The position numbers and the translations under genes are program-made. A DNA stretch of 37,465 nucleotides, taken from assembly GCA_012839585.1 (NCBI GenBank), contig DUNB01000061.1, forward strand, positions 1 through 37,465, in the 5' to 3' direction. Numbering within the stretch: position 1 is the first letter of the stretch; each line of letters begins with the position of its first letter. The notes below the pieces were generated by a model. That model saw only the letters and a program-made list of their open reading frames with translations, was not told where the DNA came from and ran no database searches. This document shows, piece by piece, positions 7,363-15,070 of the stretch. This DNA is from Alcaligenaceae bacterium. Its GTDB lineage: Bacteria; Pseudomonadota; Gammaproteobacteria; Burkholderiales; Burkholderiaceae_B.

Positions 7363-7540
7363 AGTAATTTTGCAAGAACTCAATGAGCTAAAAGATAATG
7401 GAAAAATATCTTGTGCTGATTATGATTTTACAATTGATTATTTTTCTAAAAATAAAATTAATTTCCAAATTAATAAAATCACAGCAAAGCATTTGATTGA
7501 TGAAATAATTTTAATATTCAAAAGGGTTAAATATGAATAA
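7355..7540 (+). CDS. Hypothetical 61-aa protein
   Basis: Unrecognised small Lys/Ile/Asp-rich protein without membrane segments. I chose ATG 7355 over the in-frame ATG 7343 because GGAG stands 7 nt before it. This start overlaps the upstream stop region (ATGAATAA), typical of coupled genes. Its own stop overlaps the start of the following 24-aa peptide in the same way. Confidence 0.5.
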   Translation: MNKVILQELNELKDNGKISCADYDFTIDYFSKNKINFQINKITAKHLIDEIILIFKRVKYE

Positions 7541-7607
7541 TAAAAAACATATTTTTTACATATCAATATTTATATGTATAATATTATTAAGTTTTATGTT
7601 TAAATAA
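7533..7607 (+). CDS. 24-aa membrane peptide
   Basis: A 24-codon ORF starts at ATG 7533 with AGGG 6 nt upstream and overlaps the end of the preceding ORF. After MNNKKH the peptide is almost wholly hydrophobic (Ile, Phe, Leu, Tyr), ending in a single Lys, which gives a one-span membrane peptide. The overlap and ribosome site favour translation, but such a short AT-rich ORF could arise by chance. Confidence 0.35.
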   Translation: MNNKKHIFYISIFICIILLSFMFK

Positions 7608-7651
7608 AAATAAATACAATAGCTAATATAATAATAAAAAAGGAGAATGCT

Positions 7652-8443
7652 ATGAAAACACAAAAAGGTTTTACTTTAATAGAAACAATGATAACTTTAA
7701 CAGTTATAGGTGCTTTAACTGCTTTAGCAGTTCCTGCATATCAAGATTACACAATAAAATCACAAGTTGCTGAAGCTTTTGTTGCAACAGAAGAACTTAA
7801 AAAAGAGGTAGAACTACAAAAAACATTAAGTGATAAATTTAATATTGATTTAGTAAAAATCACTAATGAAACATTAAGGGTGGATGAGGATGGTAATGTA
7901 TTTTATGTTTTTAAAGATACAAATAAAGCCATAAAAAATAAACTTGTTATGTTTTATCTTGATGAAAACAACTCTAATAATAATGTTTTCAAGTGGAACT
8001 GTTTAAGTGATTTAGATAAAAAATATCTACCCTCTTCTGTTGAGTGTATTGTTGATGTTGTTGATAACGACAACAATAATAATAATAACAATAATGATGA
8101 TGGACAACAAGAAAACAAGCAAAAAATGTCTGCTAATTTTTATTTAAATGACATTATCATCAGTCTTTACACTTTTGAAAATGGTGATATTGTAATATAT
8201 AGCGAACAAAATGGTGATGTTTTAGACAAGCTGATATTAAGCAAAGATAATAAAAAAACATCTTATTTTGACTATAAGAATTCAAGCAAAAATTTTGAAA
8301 AAGATTTTAATTATGATGAAATGCTTATAGAAGCTAAAAAATACTCATCAAAATTTTATAGCGATGATTTAAATTATTTTATTAGTGATATTTTTGAATT
8401 CGATATATTAGACCCTGAAAGTGAAAATTACATAAGTAAATAA
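7652..8443 (+). CDS. Type IV prepilin (PilE/PilA-like) with long C-terminal extension
   Basis: This 263-aa protein starts with a short basic leader and the prepilin peptidase site KGFTLIE. Cleavage would follow Gly6, and Glu is at +5 (Glu11). The hydrophobic α1 helix ends [16 protein letters not shown], as in class IVa major pilins. A pilin-sized domain follows, with a Cys117/Cys132 pair (KWNC...SSVEC) forming the usual D-loop. A typical pilin would end there. Here an Asn/Asp run (138-150) leads into about 110 extra residues, acidic and Tyr/Phe/Ser-rich, of unknown fold. The ribosome site AAAAAGGAGAATGCT matches that of the 70-aa gene. No pilus assembly genes are nearby, so it would need the host's type IV pilus machinery. 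A strong terminator follows. Confidence 0.8.
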   Translation: MKTQKGFTLIETMITLTVIGALTALAVPAYQDYTIKSQVAEAFVATEELKKEVELQKTLSDKFNIDLVKITNETLRVDEDGNVFYVFKDTNKAIKNKLVMFYLDENNSNNNVFKWNCLSDLDKKYLPSSVECIVDVVDNDNNNNNNNNDDGQQENKQKMSANFYLNDIIISLYTFENGDIVIYSEQNGDVLDKLILSKDNKKTSYFDYKNSSKNFEKDFNYDEMLIEAKKYSSKFYSDDLNYFISDIFEFDILDPESENYISK

Positions 8444-8448
8444 AAAAA

Positions 8449-8472
8449 AAGCCCCTAATTTTAGGGGCTTTG
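8449..8472. terminator. Bidirectional terminator after pilin gene
   Basis: AAGCCCCTAA and TTAGGGGCTT form a perfect 10-bp stem, with A-rich sequence on the left and a T-containing run on the right. It lies between the convergent pilin and 154-aa protein genes and could serve both. Confidence 0.75.
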
Positions 8473-8485
8473 CTTTGGTTGATTA

Positions 8486-8950
8486 TTAAAAAATAATGCT
8501 ATCAATATATTTTTTGCCTTCTTCTGTTTCGTAATATTTTTTGCCTTCTTCATTAAGATTATTAATGAAGTATTGTTTACCATTTCTTTTAATTTCATTC
8601 CAATAATTTCGTGTGTCTCCTGCTAAAGTGTTTAAATCTCGACCTTTCCACACTTTAAAACTTGACGACCTACCAGCTTTTGTTGTAATTGGTGTTTCAA
8701 AAATAATTACTTTTTCTTCTTTTTTGGCAACTTTAGGCAGAATAATTAGTTCTTCTGTTACTAAAAGATTTGTTAAAATTTGAGGGTCAATTTTTGCATC
8801 TTTGATTTTTTTAATAATATCTTGTGCTGCTGTTTCTACTGCTTTTTTTTCTGTTGCTTGTTCTTTTGAAAGTGTTGCAAGTAGTTCAAAGTCTTTAGCT
8901 GTTGCTGTTCCACTGTTAACTTTTTCAATAATTTCTTTTAAAGTAGCCAT
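8486..8950 (-). CDS. Hypothetical 154-aa protein
   Basis: Unrecognised. The N-terminal half (1-65) is helical (LKEIIEKVNSGTATAKDF, then AAQDIIKKIKDAKIDPQIL). A Lys/Glu linker and a short strand-like part (KVIIFETPITT) follow. The C-terminal region (about 95-154) has regularly spaced aromatic, Lys and Gly residues (FKVWKGRDLNTLAG, YWNEIKRNGKQYFINNLNEEGKKYY). No signal peptide or membrane span is present. The two-part layout, coiled N-terminus plus small basic C-terminus, is loosely reminiscent of nucleoid-binding proteins, but no family motif is present. It has its own extended -10 promoter and is transcribed in the same direction as the integrase, downstream of it. Confidence 0.6.
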   Translation of the reverse strand: MATLKEIIEKVNSGTATAKDFELLATLSKEQATEKKAVETAAQDIIKKIKDAKIDPQILTNLLVTEELIILPKVAKKEEKVIIFETPITTKAGRSSSFKVWKGRDLNTLAGDTRNYWNEIKRNGKQYFINNLNEEGKKYYETEEGKKYIDSIIF

Positions 8951-9007
8951 TTTTTAAGTTCCTAAAAAAATATAGAAGTGATGTAAGACTGCTTTGTGTG
9001 TAAGTTA

Positions 9008-9016
9008 ATTATAACA
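9008..9016 (-). promoter_or_regulatory. Extended -10 promoter for the 154-aa gene
   Basis: Read leftward, TGTTATAAT (9016-9008) is an extended -10 element 58 nt before the ATG at 8950. No convincing -35 is visible. Confidence 0.45.
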
Positions 9017-9051
9017 CTAAAAAAAGTCTTTAGTTGTTTATTTTGTTATTT

Positions 9052-10164
9052 TTACCACATCCTCAAAGCTAAATTATGACTTCTTAAGTTAGCATATCTT
9101 GACAATGTTGTCATATTTGTATGTCCTGAAATTTTAGCTATTTCTATATCTCTTAAGTCTGTTCTTTCAAACATTCGACTAATAGCTTCGTGTCTGTTGT
9201 CGTGCCATCTATAATTTATAATCTTCGCATTTTTTAACACTACTTTAAATCTTGCATAAAGTGCATGAGAATTTTTCCACTGCCAAAATACGCGATCATC
9301 ATCTTTATTTTTTGTTTTTAGATGTTCTTTAAGTAATGCCATACATATAGTAGTCATTGGAACTTCTCTATATTGTTTTGTTTTTGTTTTGTCTTTATGT
9401 ATTCTTATTGCTCTATTTTTAAAGTCTACTTCTTGCCAAGTGATTTTTAATTGCTCGCCTAATCTCATTCCTGTTTCAAGAGAAACTAAAAATAATGTTT
9501 TCATTTCTTCTTGATTAACATAAAGTAATTTCATTGCTTCTAATATTCTTTCTTCTTCTCCTTTTTCTAATCTTCTGCTTCGCTCTCCATCATCAACAGG
9601 TGCAGGAACAACACGAAAAATATTATTCACTGGATAGTCTCTAAAACCACTATGCCATTCATAAATCTTTTTAATCGTAAAATATATTTTACGAATAGAG
9701 GAGGGTGTGTAAGTTCGTTTTTGTTGACTATGAAGTGGATGATCTTTCTTTTTATTGTGTGGTCTTGGAACTTCTCTTGTTGACAAGTGTTTTAGATATG
9801 ATGCTAATCGTTGTGCTGTTAAGTTAATAATAGCAAGTTCGCCTAAATCTTTTTTGATTAGTGCAAGTCGATATTCTTCAGTCTTTGACAAGTAGCCCTT
9901 GTATTTTTCGTATTCTTGTATCGCTACAGTAAAAGTGTATCGTTCTTTTTGACTTGTTAAAAGAGGCTTGCCATCGAGCAGGTTCGTTTCTTGTGTTCTT
10001 AACCAGCTTTCAGCTTCTGCTTTGCTCTTAAAACTTTTGATGAGGGATGGGTAGCCCGTCCTACGAATACGGACTTGATAAGAGATTTTGCCTGTTTTAC
10101 TTGATGTTCTCTCGGTGATTTTGGGGGTGATTTTTGGGGTGTTTTTGTCTGTTTTATTTAGCAT
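9052..10164 (-). CDS. Tyrosine-type site-specific integrase
   Basis: The 370-aa product is a phage-type integrase that would recombine the element into tRNA-Arg. The N-terminus (to about 65) has the strand-rich arm-binding look (GKISYQVRIRRTGYPSLIKSFKSKAEAESWL). A SAM-like core-binding domain covers about 75-190, and the catalytic domain holds Arg234 (TGMRLGE), His321 and Arg324 (WHDNRHEA), His348 (SGHTNMT) and nucleophile Tyr357 (SRYANL). I chose ATG 10164 because GGA lies 6 nt upstream. The frame extends to a TTG at 10242 that has no ribosome site and lies 21 nt from the att core. Only a short gap separates it from the tRNA fragment, the standard integrase-att arrangement. All catalytic residues are present, so the gene looks active. 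Confidence 0.92.
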   Translation of the reverse strand: MLNKTDKNTPKITPKITERTSSKTGKISYQVRIRRTGYPSLIKSFKSKAEAESWLRTQETNLLDGKPLLTSQKERYTFTVAIQEYEKYKGYLSKTEEYRLALIKKDLGELAIINLTAQRLASYLKHLSTREVPRPHNKKKDHPLHSQQKRTYTPSSIRKIYFTIKKIYEWHSGFRDYPVNNIFRVVPAPVDDGERSRRLEKGEEERILEAMKLLYVNQEEMKTLFLVSLETGMRLGEQLKITWQEVDFKNRAIRIHKDKTKTKQYREVPMTTICMALLKEHLKTKNKDDDRVFWQWKNSHALYARFKVVLKNAKIINYRWHDNRHEAISRMFERTDLRDIEIAKISGHTNMTTLSRYANLRSHNLALRMW

Positions 10165-10262
10165 GATTTTTCCATTTGGAGCAAAAAGGGAGCAAATTGC
10201 TTTTTTGTGCTCTTGAAAACTAGAAAAATCATTATAATTCAATGGCTTAAAAAAGACCAGAA

Positions 10263-10314
10263 CACCCGCCTTCTAAGCGGGCGGTCACAGGTTCGAATCC
10301 TGTCAGACGCGCCA
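10263..10314 (+). repeat. attR-type site: displaced 3' part of tRNA-Arg(UCU)
   Basis: The sequence runs from the anticodon stem (CCCGC, loop CTTCTAA with anticodon TCT, GCGGG) through a perfect T-arm (ACAGG/CCTGT) to the 3' acceptor strand CAGACGC, discriminator G and CCA. The matching 5' acceptor (GCGTCTG) and D-arm are absent; AT-rich element DNA lies there instead. This is the 3' copy left by integration into tRNA-Arg. The intact gene should stand at the other end of the element, outside the window to the left. The left edge of the core (about 10263) is an estimate. Confidence 0.8.
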
Positions 10315-10574
10315 GTCATTTACCCCAAAGTTTTGTTCTAAAGACTTTGGCGGCATAGTTGAATCATCCCATCCTATTTTAAATTGTTCATTACAGGTCA
10401 GTTTTTGTCGCCTGTTTTTAATAGGGGGCATAGGCGATCTGCATTGTAAGCGAAGGCACACGCGGCGATGCGGGCACTTTACAATTACTGATAGCTTTTG
10501 GCGATTTTGTGGGTTTTTTGCATAAAAAAAGACGAGATTAGCTTCTAACCATCCCATCCATTCATAACGCAAAA
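10315..10574. other. Non-coding stretch between att site and paaX terminator
   Basis: I see no convincing gene here. It contains an inverted repeat CCAAAG...CTTTGG (about 10324-10350) just after the tRNA fragment, and two direct copies of CATCCCATCC (10365-10374 and 10550-10559). Short frames on the minus strand lack ribosome sites and overlap the tRNA fragment or paaX. Confidence 0.5.
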
Positions 10575-10605
10575 AAAACGGCGCCTTAAGACAAGACGCC
10601 GTTTT
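10575..10605 (-). terminator. Terminator of paaX
   Basis: AAAACGGCG (10575-10583) pairs with CGCCGTTTT (10597-10605), and a run of eight A on the + strand (10571-10578) gives the U-tract for leftward transcription. Confidence 0.75.
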
Positions 10606-10621
10606 GCTTGATACGGGAAAA

Positions 10622-11572
10622 TTAGGCCGTAACTAAATCGCGTTCCATGCCGCCAAAGCGTTTGTAGAAATAGTCTTCTACATCCGGAGCATTGGCATCC
10701 TCGCTGCGCAGGGTCTCTAAGATATGCGCCTGAGAAGGCAGCGCCAAATGACGGTACACCTGCTGGCACAGCTCATAGGCCTGCTTGCCCTCCCAGTTGT
10801 TAGGGAGTAACTCTAGCGGTAGCTGCGGGTCATGCAGTTGTGCCCGACGATATTCGTGGATCAATAAGGTGCGCAACACAAAGGCCTGCTCCGAATCTAA
10901 GCCAGCCGCCTTATTTTGCTCTAGATAATTTAAGACCGGCTTGAAATGCGTAATGAACCGCTTGTAACGCTCGCTGACCTCATCTAACTCCCAGCATTCA
11001 TCGACGAGCTCAGCTAAGTTCTTACTGTGCGTCATGTTGGCACTGGTCAGTTGACTCACATAAACCGCATTGGCGCAGTGATTGCGTTCGATGAGCTCGT
11101 TTAAATTTAGCAAATCCGGGTTAGGATGAATAAAGGCAAACGGCGACAAGGCACCAAAGCCCTCCCACAATAGGGCTTTACGCAAATCAGCGCGTTGTTT
11201 GGTGCTGATGCTAGAGGACAAAAAGAACACCTGCGTCCATTGCCCATCCCAGGCTAAATAGCTAGGGGAATAAATACGTTGGTGAGCTTTTTGAAAGCGA
11301 CGCGAGGCCTGGGGACGCAACGTATACATACTACGACGCCCCTCGCGTTGAGCACTAAGCCAGCCCTCCTCGGCCAGTCGGTACACACTGGTGCGGACGA
11401 GGCGGTCATTGACGCCAAAGGGCGCTAACAAGCGAATTAAGCTGCCTAACCAAAGAGCACCACCGTGGGGACGAATCACATCTCCAAACAGAGTCATCAC
11501 TAAGGATTTAGTGCGCAACGGCTGTTCAGCCAGATACTGTTGGCTCCAATTGTGTAAAAAGTCATCAGACAT
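10622..11572 (-). CDS. paaX: PaaX-family transcriptional repressor
   Basis: The product has 316 aa from ATG 11572, the same length as E. coli PaaX. GAG stands 7 nt before that ATG, whereas the in-frame ATG at 11587 lacks a ribosome site. The N-terminal winged helix is clear: KSLVMTLFGDVIRPHGGALWLGSLIRLLAPFGVNDRLVRTSVYRLAEEGWL, then the wing REGRRSMYTL. The larger C-terminal region (LAWDGQWTQVFFLSS and LPNNWEGKQAYELCQ) matches the PaaX-like effector region. PaaX represses phenylacetate catabolism and is released by phenylacetyl-CoA (known). No paa catabolic genes lie in the window, so this regulator is an orphan here, located directly next to the integration site. Confidence 0.88.
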   Translation of the reverse strand: MSDDFLHNWSQQYLAEQPLRTKSLVMTLFGDVIRPHGGALWLGSLIRLLAPFGVNDRLVRTSVYRLAEEGWLSAQREGRRSMYTLRPQASRRFQKAHQRIYSPSYLAWDGQWTQVFFLSSSISTKQRADLRKALLWEGFGALSPFAFIHPNPDLLNLNELIERNHCANAVYVSQLTSANMTHSKNLAELVDECWELDEVSERYKRFITHFKPVLNYLEQNKAAGLDSEQAFVLRTLLIHEYRRAQLHDPQLPLELLPNNWEGKQAYELCQQVYRHLALPSQAHILETLRSEDANAPDVEDYFYKRFGGMERDLVTA

Positions 11573-11649
11573 GTTTTGTCTCAGCATGGTTATTTGCTCA
11601 ATATACTACAGTGTTTTTGTTTATTTTGAAAAAGTGTATCGTAAATGCC

Positions 11650-13128
11650 CTATAAATAAGGACTAGCCAGCCAAATAACCCGATTCATTAGGCGTTTTTT
11701 ATAGGGAATAGCGGCTAAACGATCGAGGGTGAGCGCTTCGGCATGGGTTAAGCATTGATCAATCAGGTGTTCAATTTTCTGTGCTATATCGTGACAATAA
11801 ATTTCTACGTCTAGCTCAAAGTTCAAACGTAAACTGCGTGGATCTAGGTTGGATGAGCCAACGTAGCTCCACTGACCATCAATGGTGATCAGCTTGGAGT
11901 GATTAAAGGGTCCGGTGTCTTGCCACACATAACACCCCGATTCAATGATCTGATCGATTTGTGCCATCATGGCGGCATTCACCAAACGCAAGTTATTGTT
12001 TTTGGGAATCACAATGTCAACGCGCACGCCGCGCTTGGCCGCAGTGGTCAACGCCCCCATTAATACTTGATCAGGCAAAAAGTAGGGAGATTGAATGCGG
12101 ATGTGTTTGGTGGCCACCGCAAAAGCCCCTTGCAGCATCGAGTGCGTACTGGCTAAAAAACGGTCCGGCCCAGAACGAATACAGCGCGCTGGGACTTGCG
12201 GGGTGGGAGTTTTCCACACGCAGGCACACCAAAAATCATAAGTCAGGTTTTCTTGGGTGGTGAACTCCCAGTCGTGGGCAAAGGTGGACATCAGCTGCAA
12301 CACCACCGGACCTTCGAAGCTCAGGTGTGTATCCTGGGCCGGATTACCATTAGTGAATTCGCTGCAAAAACTCTCGCGAATATTCATGCCGCCGGTAAAA
12401 CCAATACGTCCATCCACAATCAGAATCTTACGGTGACTACGTAAATTGGCATAGGGACGTCGAATCAGACTAGTGGGCAACAGCGAAATCGACATAAACA
12501 GCGCGCAGCGAATACCGCGTCGGCGCAGCATTCTATGCACAGGAGGGTGCGAATATTTCACCCCAATCGCATCAATTAACACGCGAACTTGCACGCCGCG
12601 CTCTTGGGCACGCACTAAGGCATCCACAAACTGTTTGCCGATACGATCGTTATCAAAAATATAGCTTTGTAAGGCGATGGAATGCTCAGCGGTCTCGATG
12701 GCTTCCAGCATGGCAGGGTAAGTCTCGTCCCCACCCATAAATACCTGAATATGATTCCCGCCACGTAGTTGAAAATAACTGATGTGATCGCCCAGCCGTT
12801 GTAAGGACTTAAGGTGTGGGTCAAAGGAATCAGGTAATCGGGTGATCGGGGGCGAGCTATCGCTGATGTATTCTTTGATGCGTTTATCGCGCAGCTCGGT
12901 AATTTGTGTTTTACGAACGCGATTAATCCCCGCAATAAAATACAAAATGGAGCCCGCAAAAGGGGAAAGCAGAATCACCCCTACCCACGCAATGGCAGCG
13001 CGCACCTCTTTTTTATCCATCGCGGCGTGAATCGCCGTGGGAATGCTGATCGCCAAACTCAGCACCAGCGCAATTTGTGGCCAGTACTCAAAAATAAACT
13101 CAGCGAATTGTCGAGGTAAATAAGACAT
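11650..13128 (-). CDS. cls: Cardiolipin synthase
   Basis: The 492-aa product has two N-terminal membrane helices (about 15-36 and 44-66) followed by two phospholipase-D domains. The HKD motifs are complete: His232, Lys234 and Asp239 (SHRKILIVDG) with GGMN, and His410, Lys412 and Asp417 (NHSKLITIDG) with GSSNLDPRS. It condenses two phosphatidylglycerols into cardiolipin plus glycerol at the inner membrane. Length and architecture fit ClsA-type enzymes. A small ORF ends 5 nt upstream and is probably co-transcribed. Confidence 0.93.
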   Translation of the reverse strand: MSYLPRQFAEFIFEYWPQIALVLSLAISIPTAIHAAMDKKEVRAAIAWVGVILLSPFAGSILYFIAGINRVRKTQITELRDKRIKEYISDSSPPITRLPDSFDPHLKSLQRLGDHISYFQLRGGNHIQVFMGGDETYPAMLEAIETAEHSIALQSYIFDNDRIGKQFVDALVRAQERGVQVRVLIDAIGVKYSHPPVHRMLRRRGIRCALFMSISLLPTSLIRRPYANLRSHRKILIVDGRIGFTGGMNIRESFCSEFTNGNPAQDTHLSFEGPVVLQLMSTFAHDWEFTTQENLTYDFWCACVWKTPTPQVPARCIRSGPDRFLASTHSMLQGAFAVATKHIRIQSPYFLPDQVLMGALTTAAKRGVRVDIVIPKNNNLRLVNAAMMAQIDQIIESGCYVWQDTGPFNHSKLITIDGQWSYVGSSNLDPRSLRLNFELDVEIYCHDIAQKIEHLIDQCLTHAEALTLDRLAAIPYKKRLMNRVIWLASPYL

Positions 13129-13133
13129 GGTGG

Positions 13134-13361
13134 TTATGCCATATCAGCAGGGCGTAGTTGTAGGCTTTGTATCCATTGGGGGTTGGGTTCGCCGTGGCAG
13201 GCAAACTGTTGGTGTCTGGAATTAGATCGCCATACACCGCCGCCTAGGCTGGGTTCGGGCTCTACACGATACCAATACCAATCACCGTTTTCATCCTGGG
13301 CGCACCAATGGTGGTCTGCCGGGGCCAGTGTCCAATCAGGTTTTTTATTGTTTGTGCTCAT
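13134..13361 (-). CDS. Small hypothetical protein upstream of cls
   Basis: This 75-aa protein is rich in Trp, Asn and Pro, with no signal peptide or membrane span (WTLAPADHHWCAQDENGDWYWYRVEPEP). The composition and the tight 5-nt spacing to cls favour a real gene. I recognise no domain or function. Confidence 0.55.
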   Translation of the reverse strand: MSTNNKKPDWTLAPADHHWCAQDENGDWYWYRVEPEPSLGGGVWRSNSRHQQFACHGEPNPQWIQSLQLRPADMA

Positions 13362-13425
13362 AGTGATAACTGTGTGTAATACAGACGTTACGACTACTAT
13401 AAGCGTTTATGCTGTAGAAATGGAA

Positions 13426-13460
13426 AAAGCCCGTATAATTTGAACAATTATACGGGCTTT
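13426..13460 (-). terminator. Strong terminator downstream of tRNA-His
   Basis: A perfect 15-bp stem (AAAGCCCGTATAATT, loop TGAAC, then its complement) is flanked by A-rich sequence, giving U residues for leftward transcripts leaving the tRNA-His gene. Confidence 0.85.
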
Positions 13461-13465
13461 GAATC

Positions 13466-13542
13466 TGGGGTGACTGACGGGGCTCGAACCCGCGACAACC
13501 GGAATCACAATCCGGGACTCTACCAGCTGAGCTACAGTCACC
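13466..13542 (-). tRNA. tRNA-His(GUG)
   Basis: Read on the minus strand this is a complete cloverleaf. The acceptor includes the extra G(-1) paired with C73, diagnostic of tRNA-His. The D-arm is GCTCAGCTGGTAGAGT, the anticodon stem CCGGA/TCCGG encloses loop TTGTGAT (anticodon GTG), the T-loop is TTCGAGC, and CCA is encoded. Confidence 0.95.
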
Positions 13543-13587
13543 ATCATTTGCAACAAAAGATTTCTGCCTCTCGTGCAAAGAAATATA

Positions 13588-13596
13588 ACTATAACA
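13588..13596 (-). promoter_or_regulatory. Extended -10 promoter of tRNA-His
   Basis: TGTTATAGT read leftward, about 46 nt before the mature tRNA 5' end. The -35 region is weak. Confidence 0.45.
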
Positions 13597-13706
13597 CAAA
13601 AAATAAAAAAGTGCACAACTTTTGTTTTTGCTAAGCTTATACTGTTGATGATCACGCCAGCACAGGACAGTTAACCGTGCGGCGGTTAATAAAAGGAGAC
13701 CTCACG

Positions 13707-14333
13707 ATGGCTCAACTCTTTGAAGTACACCCTCAGAACCCACAAGCACGCCTATTGGCTCAGGCAGCCGATTTATTAGCTAAAGGGGGATTGGTGGCGG
13801 TGCCTACAGACTCCAGCTACGCCGTGGTGGCACGCTTGGATGATAAAGACGCTGCAGAGGGCTTACGTCGTTTACGTGGCCTAGATGAGCGTCATAACTT
13901 GACCTTGTTATGTCGCGATTTGGCTGAAATCAGCACCTTTGCTCGGGTAGATAATAGCCAGTATCGCTTATTAAAATTAGCCACACCGGGCCCCTGGACC
14001 TTTATTCTAGAGGCCACCAAAGAGGTTCCCCGTCGGGTGTCACACCCCTCTCGTAAAACCATCGGGATTCGGGTTCCTAAAAACCAGGTCATCCTAGATC
14101 TTATTGGTCAAGTTGGCTCGCCTTTGTTATCGACCACTTTAATCCCCGAGGGCGGTGATGCCGCTTTGAACGACGCCCAGGATATTTTTGAGCGCTACCA
14201 ACACCAGTTGGCCGCAGTGATTGATGGCGGTGCTTGCGCGGCCGATTTCACCACGGTGATTGATTTGACTGGTGCTGTGCCCGAGGTCATTCGTCGCGGT
14301 CTAGGCGACCCACAACAATTAGGACTAGACTAA
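13707..14333 (+). CDS. YciO/Sua5/YrdC-family protein (threonylcarbamoyl-AMP synthase-like)
   Basis: The 208-aa product has the YrdC-like dsRNA/nucleotide-binding fold: GGLVAVPTDSSYAVVARL, then RLRGLDERHNLTLLCRDL, and PGPWTFILEAT with KTIGIRVP. The conserved PGP(W/Y)T and P-TDS-Y signatures are intact. It has the short form without the Sua5 C-terminal domain and resembles YciO more than TsaC (RHNLTLLC instead of KRP-like residues). The tRNA t6A role is therefore uncertain. I chose ATG 13707, preceded by AAAAGGAG; the in-frame GTG at 13677 has no ribosome site. It is the first gene of a rightward group with the M50 protease, dapA and bamC. Confidence 0.85.
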   Translation: MAQLFEVHPQNPQARLLAQAADLLAKGGLVAVPTDSSYAVVARLDDKDAAEGLRRLRGLDERHNLTLLCRDLAEISTFARVDNSQYRLLKLATPGPWTFILEATKEVPRRVSHPSRKTIGIRVPKNQVILDLIGQVGSPLLSTTLIPEGGDAALNDAQDIFERYQHQLAAVIDGGACAADFTTVIDLTGAVPEVIRRGLGDPQQLGLD

Positions 14334-14336
14334 ACG

Positions 14337-14987
14337 GTGGAAAGTCTTATTCAAACCATTGCCGTGTATGCGATCCCGGTTTTATTCGGGATCACTCTGC
14401 ACGAGGCCGCACACGGCTATGTAGCGCGTTATTTTGGTGACCCCACGGCCGAACAGGCTGGACGCATTAGCCTAAATCCCACGCGCCATATTGATCCGAT
14501 GGGCACCATTGTGGTGCCCCTGTTTTTACTGCTCTCCACCAAATTATTAGGTGGGGCAGGCTTGTTGTTTGGTTGGGCTAAACCGGTACCGGTCAATTGG
14601 TCCAAACTACGTAGACCCAAAAAAGACATCCTTTGGGTGGCCTTGGCCGGCCCAGCTTCTAATTTATTTATGGGGATTATCTGGGTCTTATTATTGCGCC
14701 TATTTTTAATGGCAGGGGTGGATATTCATAGTTTTTGGGGCAAAATGGCCATTGCTGGCGTGCAGGTAAACTTAGTCCTGATGGCCTTAAATTTGGTGCC
14801 TCTGCCACCTTTAGACGGTGGACGTATTGTTTATAGCCTCTTGCCCCAACCGTATGCCAATCAGTATGCTCGTATAGAACCCTATGGTATGTTGATTTTG
14901 ATTGTATTAATGTTTACGGGTGCGCTATGGGTTATTTTGCAGCCCTTTTTAGCATTTGGTAATGGCATCATTCGTTTGTTCTTATGA
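14337..14987 (+). CDS. Site-2 protease family (M50) membrane metalloprotease
   Basis: The 216-aa multi-span membrane protein has the zinc motif LHEAAH (His22, Glu23, His26) in its first helix and the third ligand in PLPPLDGGRIV (Asp160). It is the short SREBP/SpoIVFB-like 'yugP-type' form without PDZ domains. Such proteins cleave peptide bonds within membranes; the substrate is unknown. The start is GTG 14337, three bases after the previous stop, so the two genes are probably coupled. Confidence 0.85.
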   Translation: MESLIQTIAVYAIPVLFGITLHEAAHGYVARYFGDPTAEQAGRISLNPTRHIDPMGTIVVPLFLLLSTKLLGGAGLLFGWAKPVPVNWSKLRRPKKDILWVALAGPASNLFMGIIWVLLLRLFLMAGVDIHSFWGKMAIAGVQVNLVLMALNLVPLPPLDGGRIVYSLLPQPYANQYARIEPYGMLILIVLMFTGALWVILQPFLAFGNGIIRLFL

Positions 14988-15070
14988 TTTTGCCGTGAAT
15001 CCGGTAAACTTATTCGTTACTTCTTTTATTTTTGGTTTTAGCTCGTCTTATCCAGGAGACTTTATCTATT

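Noticed and set aside
8071..8100. AAT/AAC repeat run as a phase-variable tract
   Set aside because: Codons vary between AAT, AAC and GAT, giving an Asn/Asp linker; the tract is not a pure repeat, so slippage is less likely.
8486..8950. H-NS-like nucleoid protein
   Set aside because: The two-part layout is suggestive, but the H-NS DNA-binding signature (W-x-G-x-G-R-x-P) is absent.
10365..10559. Two CATCCCATCC copies as att-related direct repeats
   Set aside because: Both lie outside the tRNA fragment on the chromosomal side and are only 10 nt; likely chance.
10303..10572. 89-aa frame on the - strand over the tRNA fragment
   Set aside because: It runs through the tRNA fragment, has no ribosome site and no recognisable domain; treated as non-coding.
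10545..10769. 74-aa frame on the - strand at the end of paaX
   Set aside because: Overlaps the 3' end of paaX and its terminator in another frame; it is a shadow.
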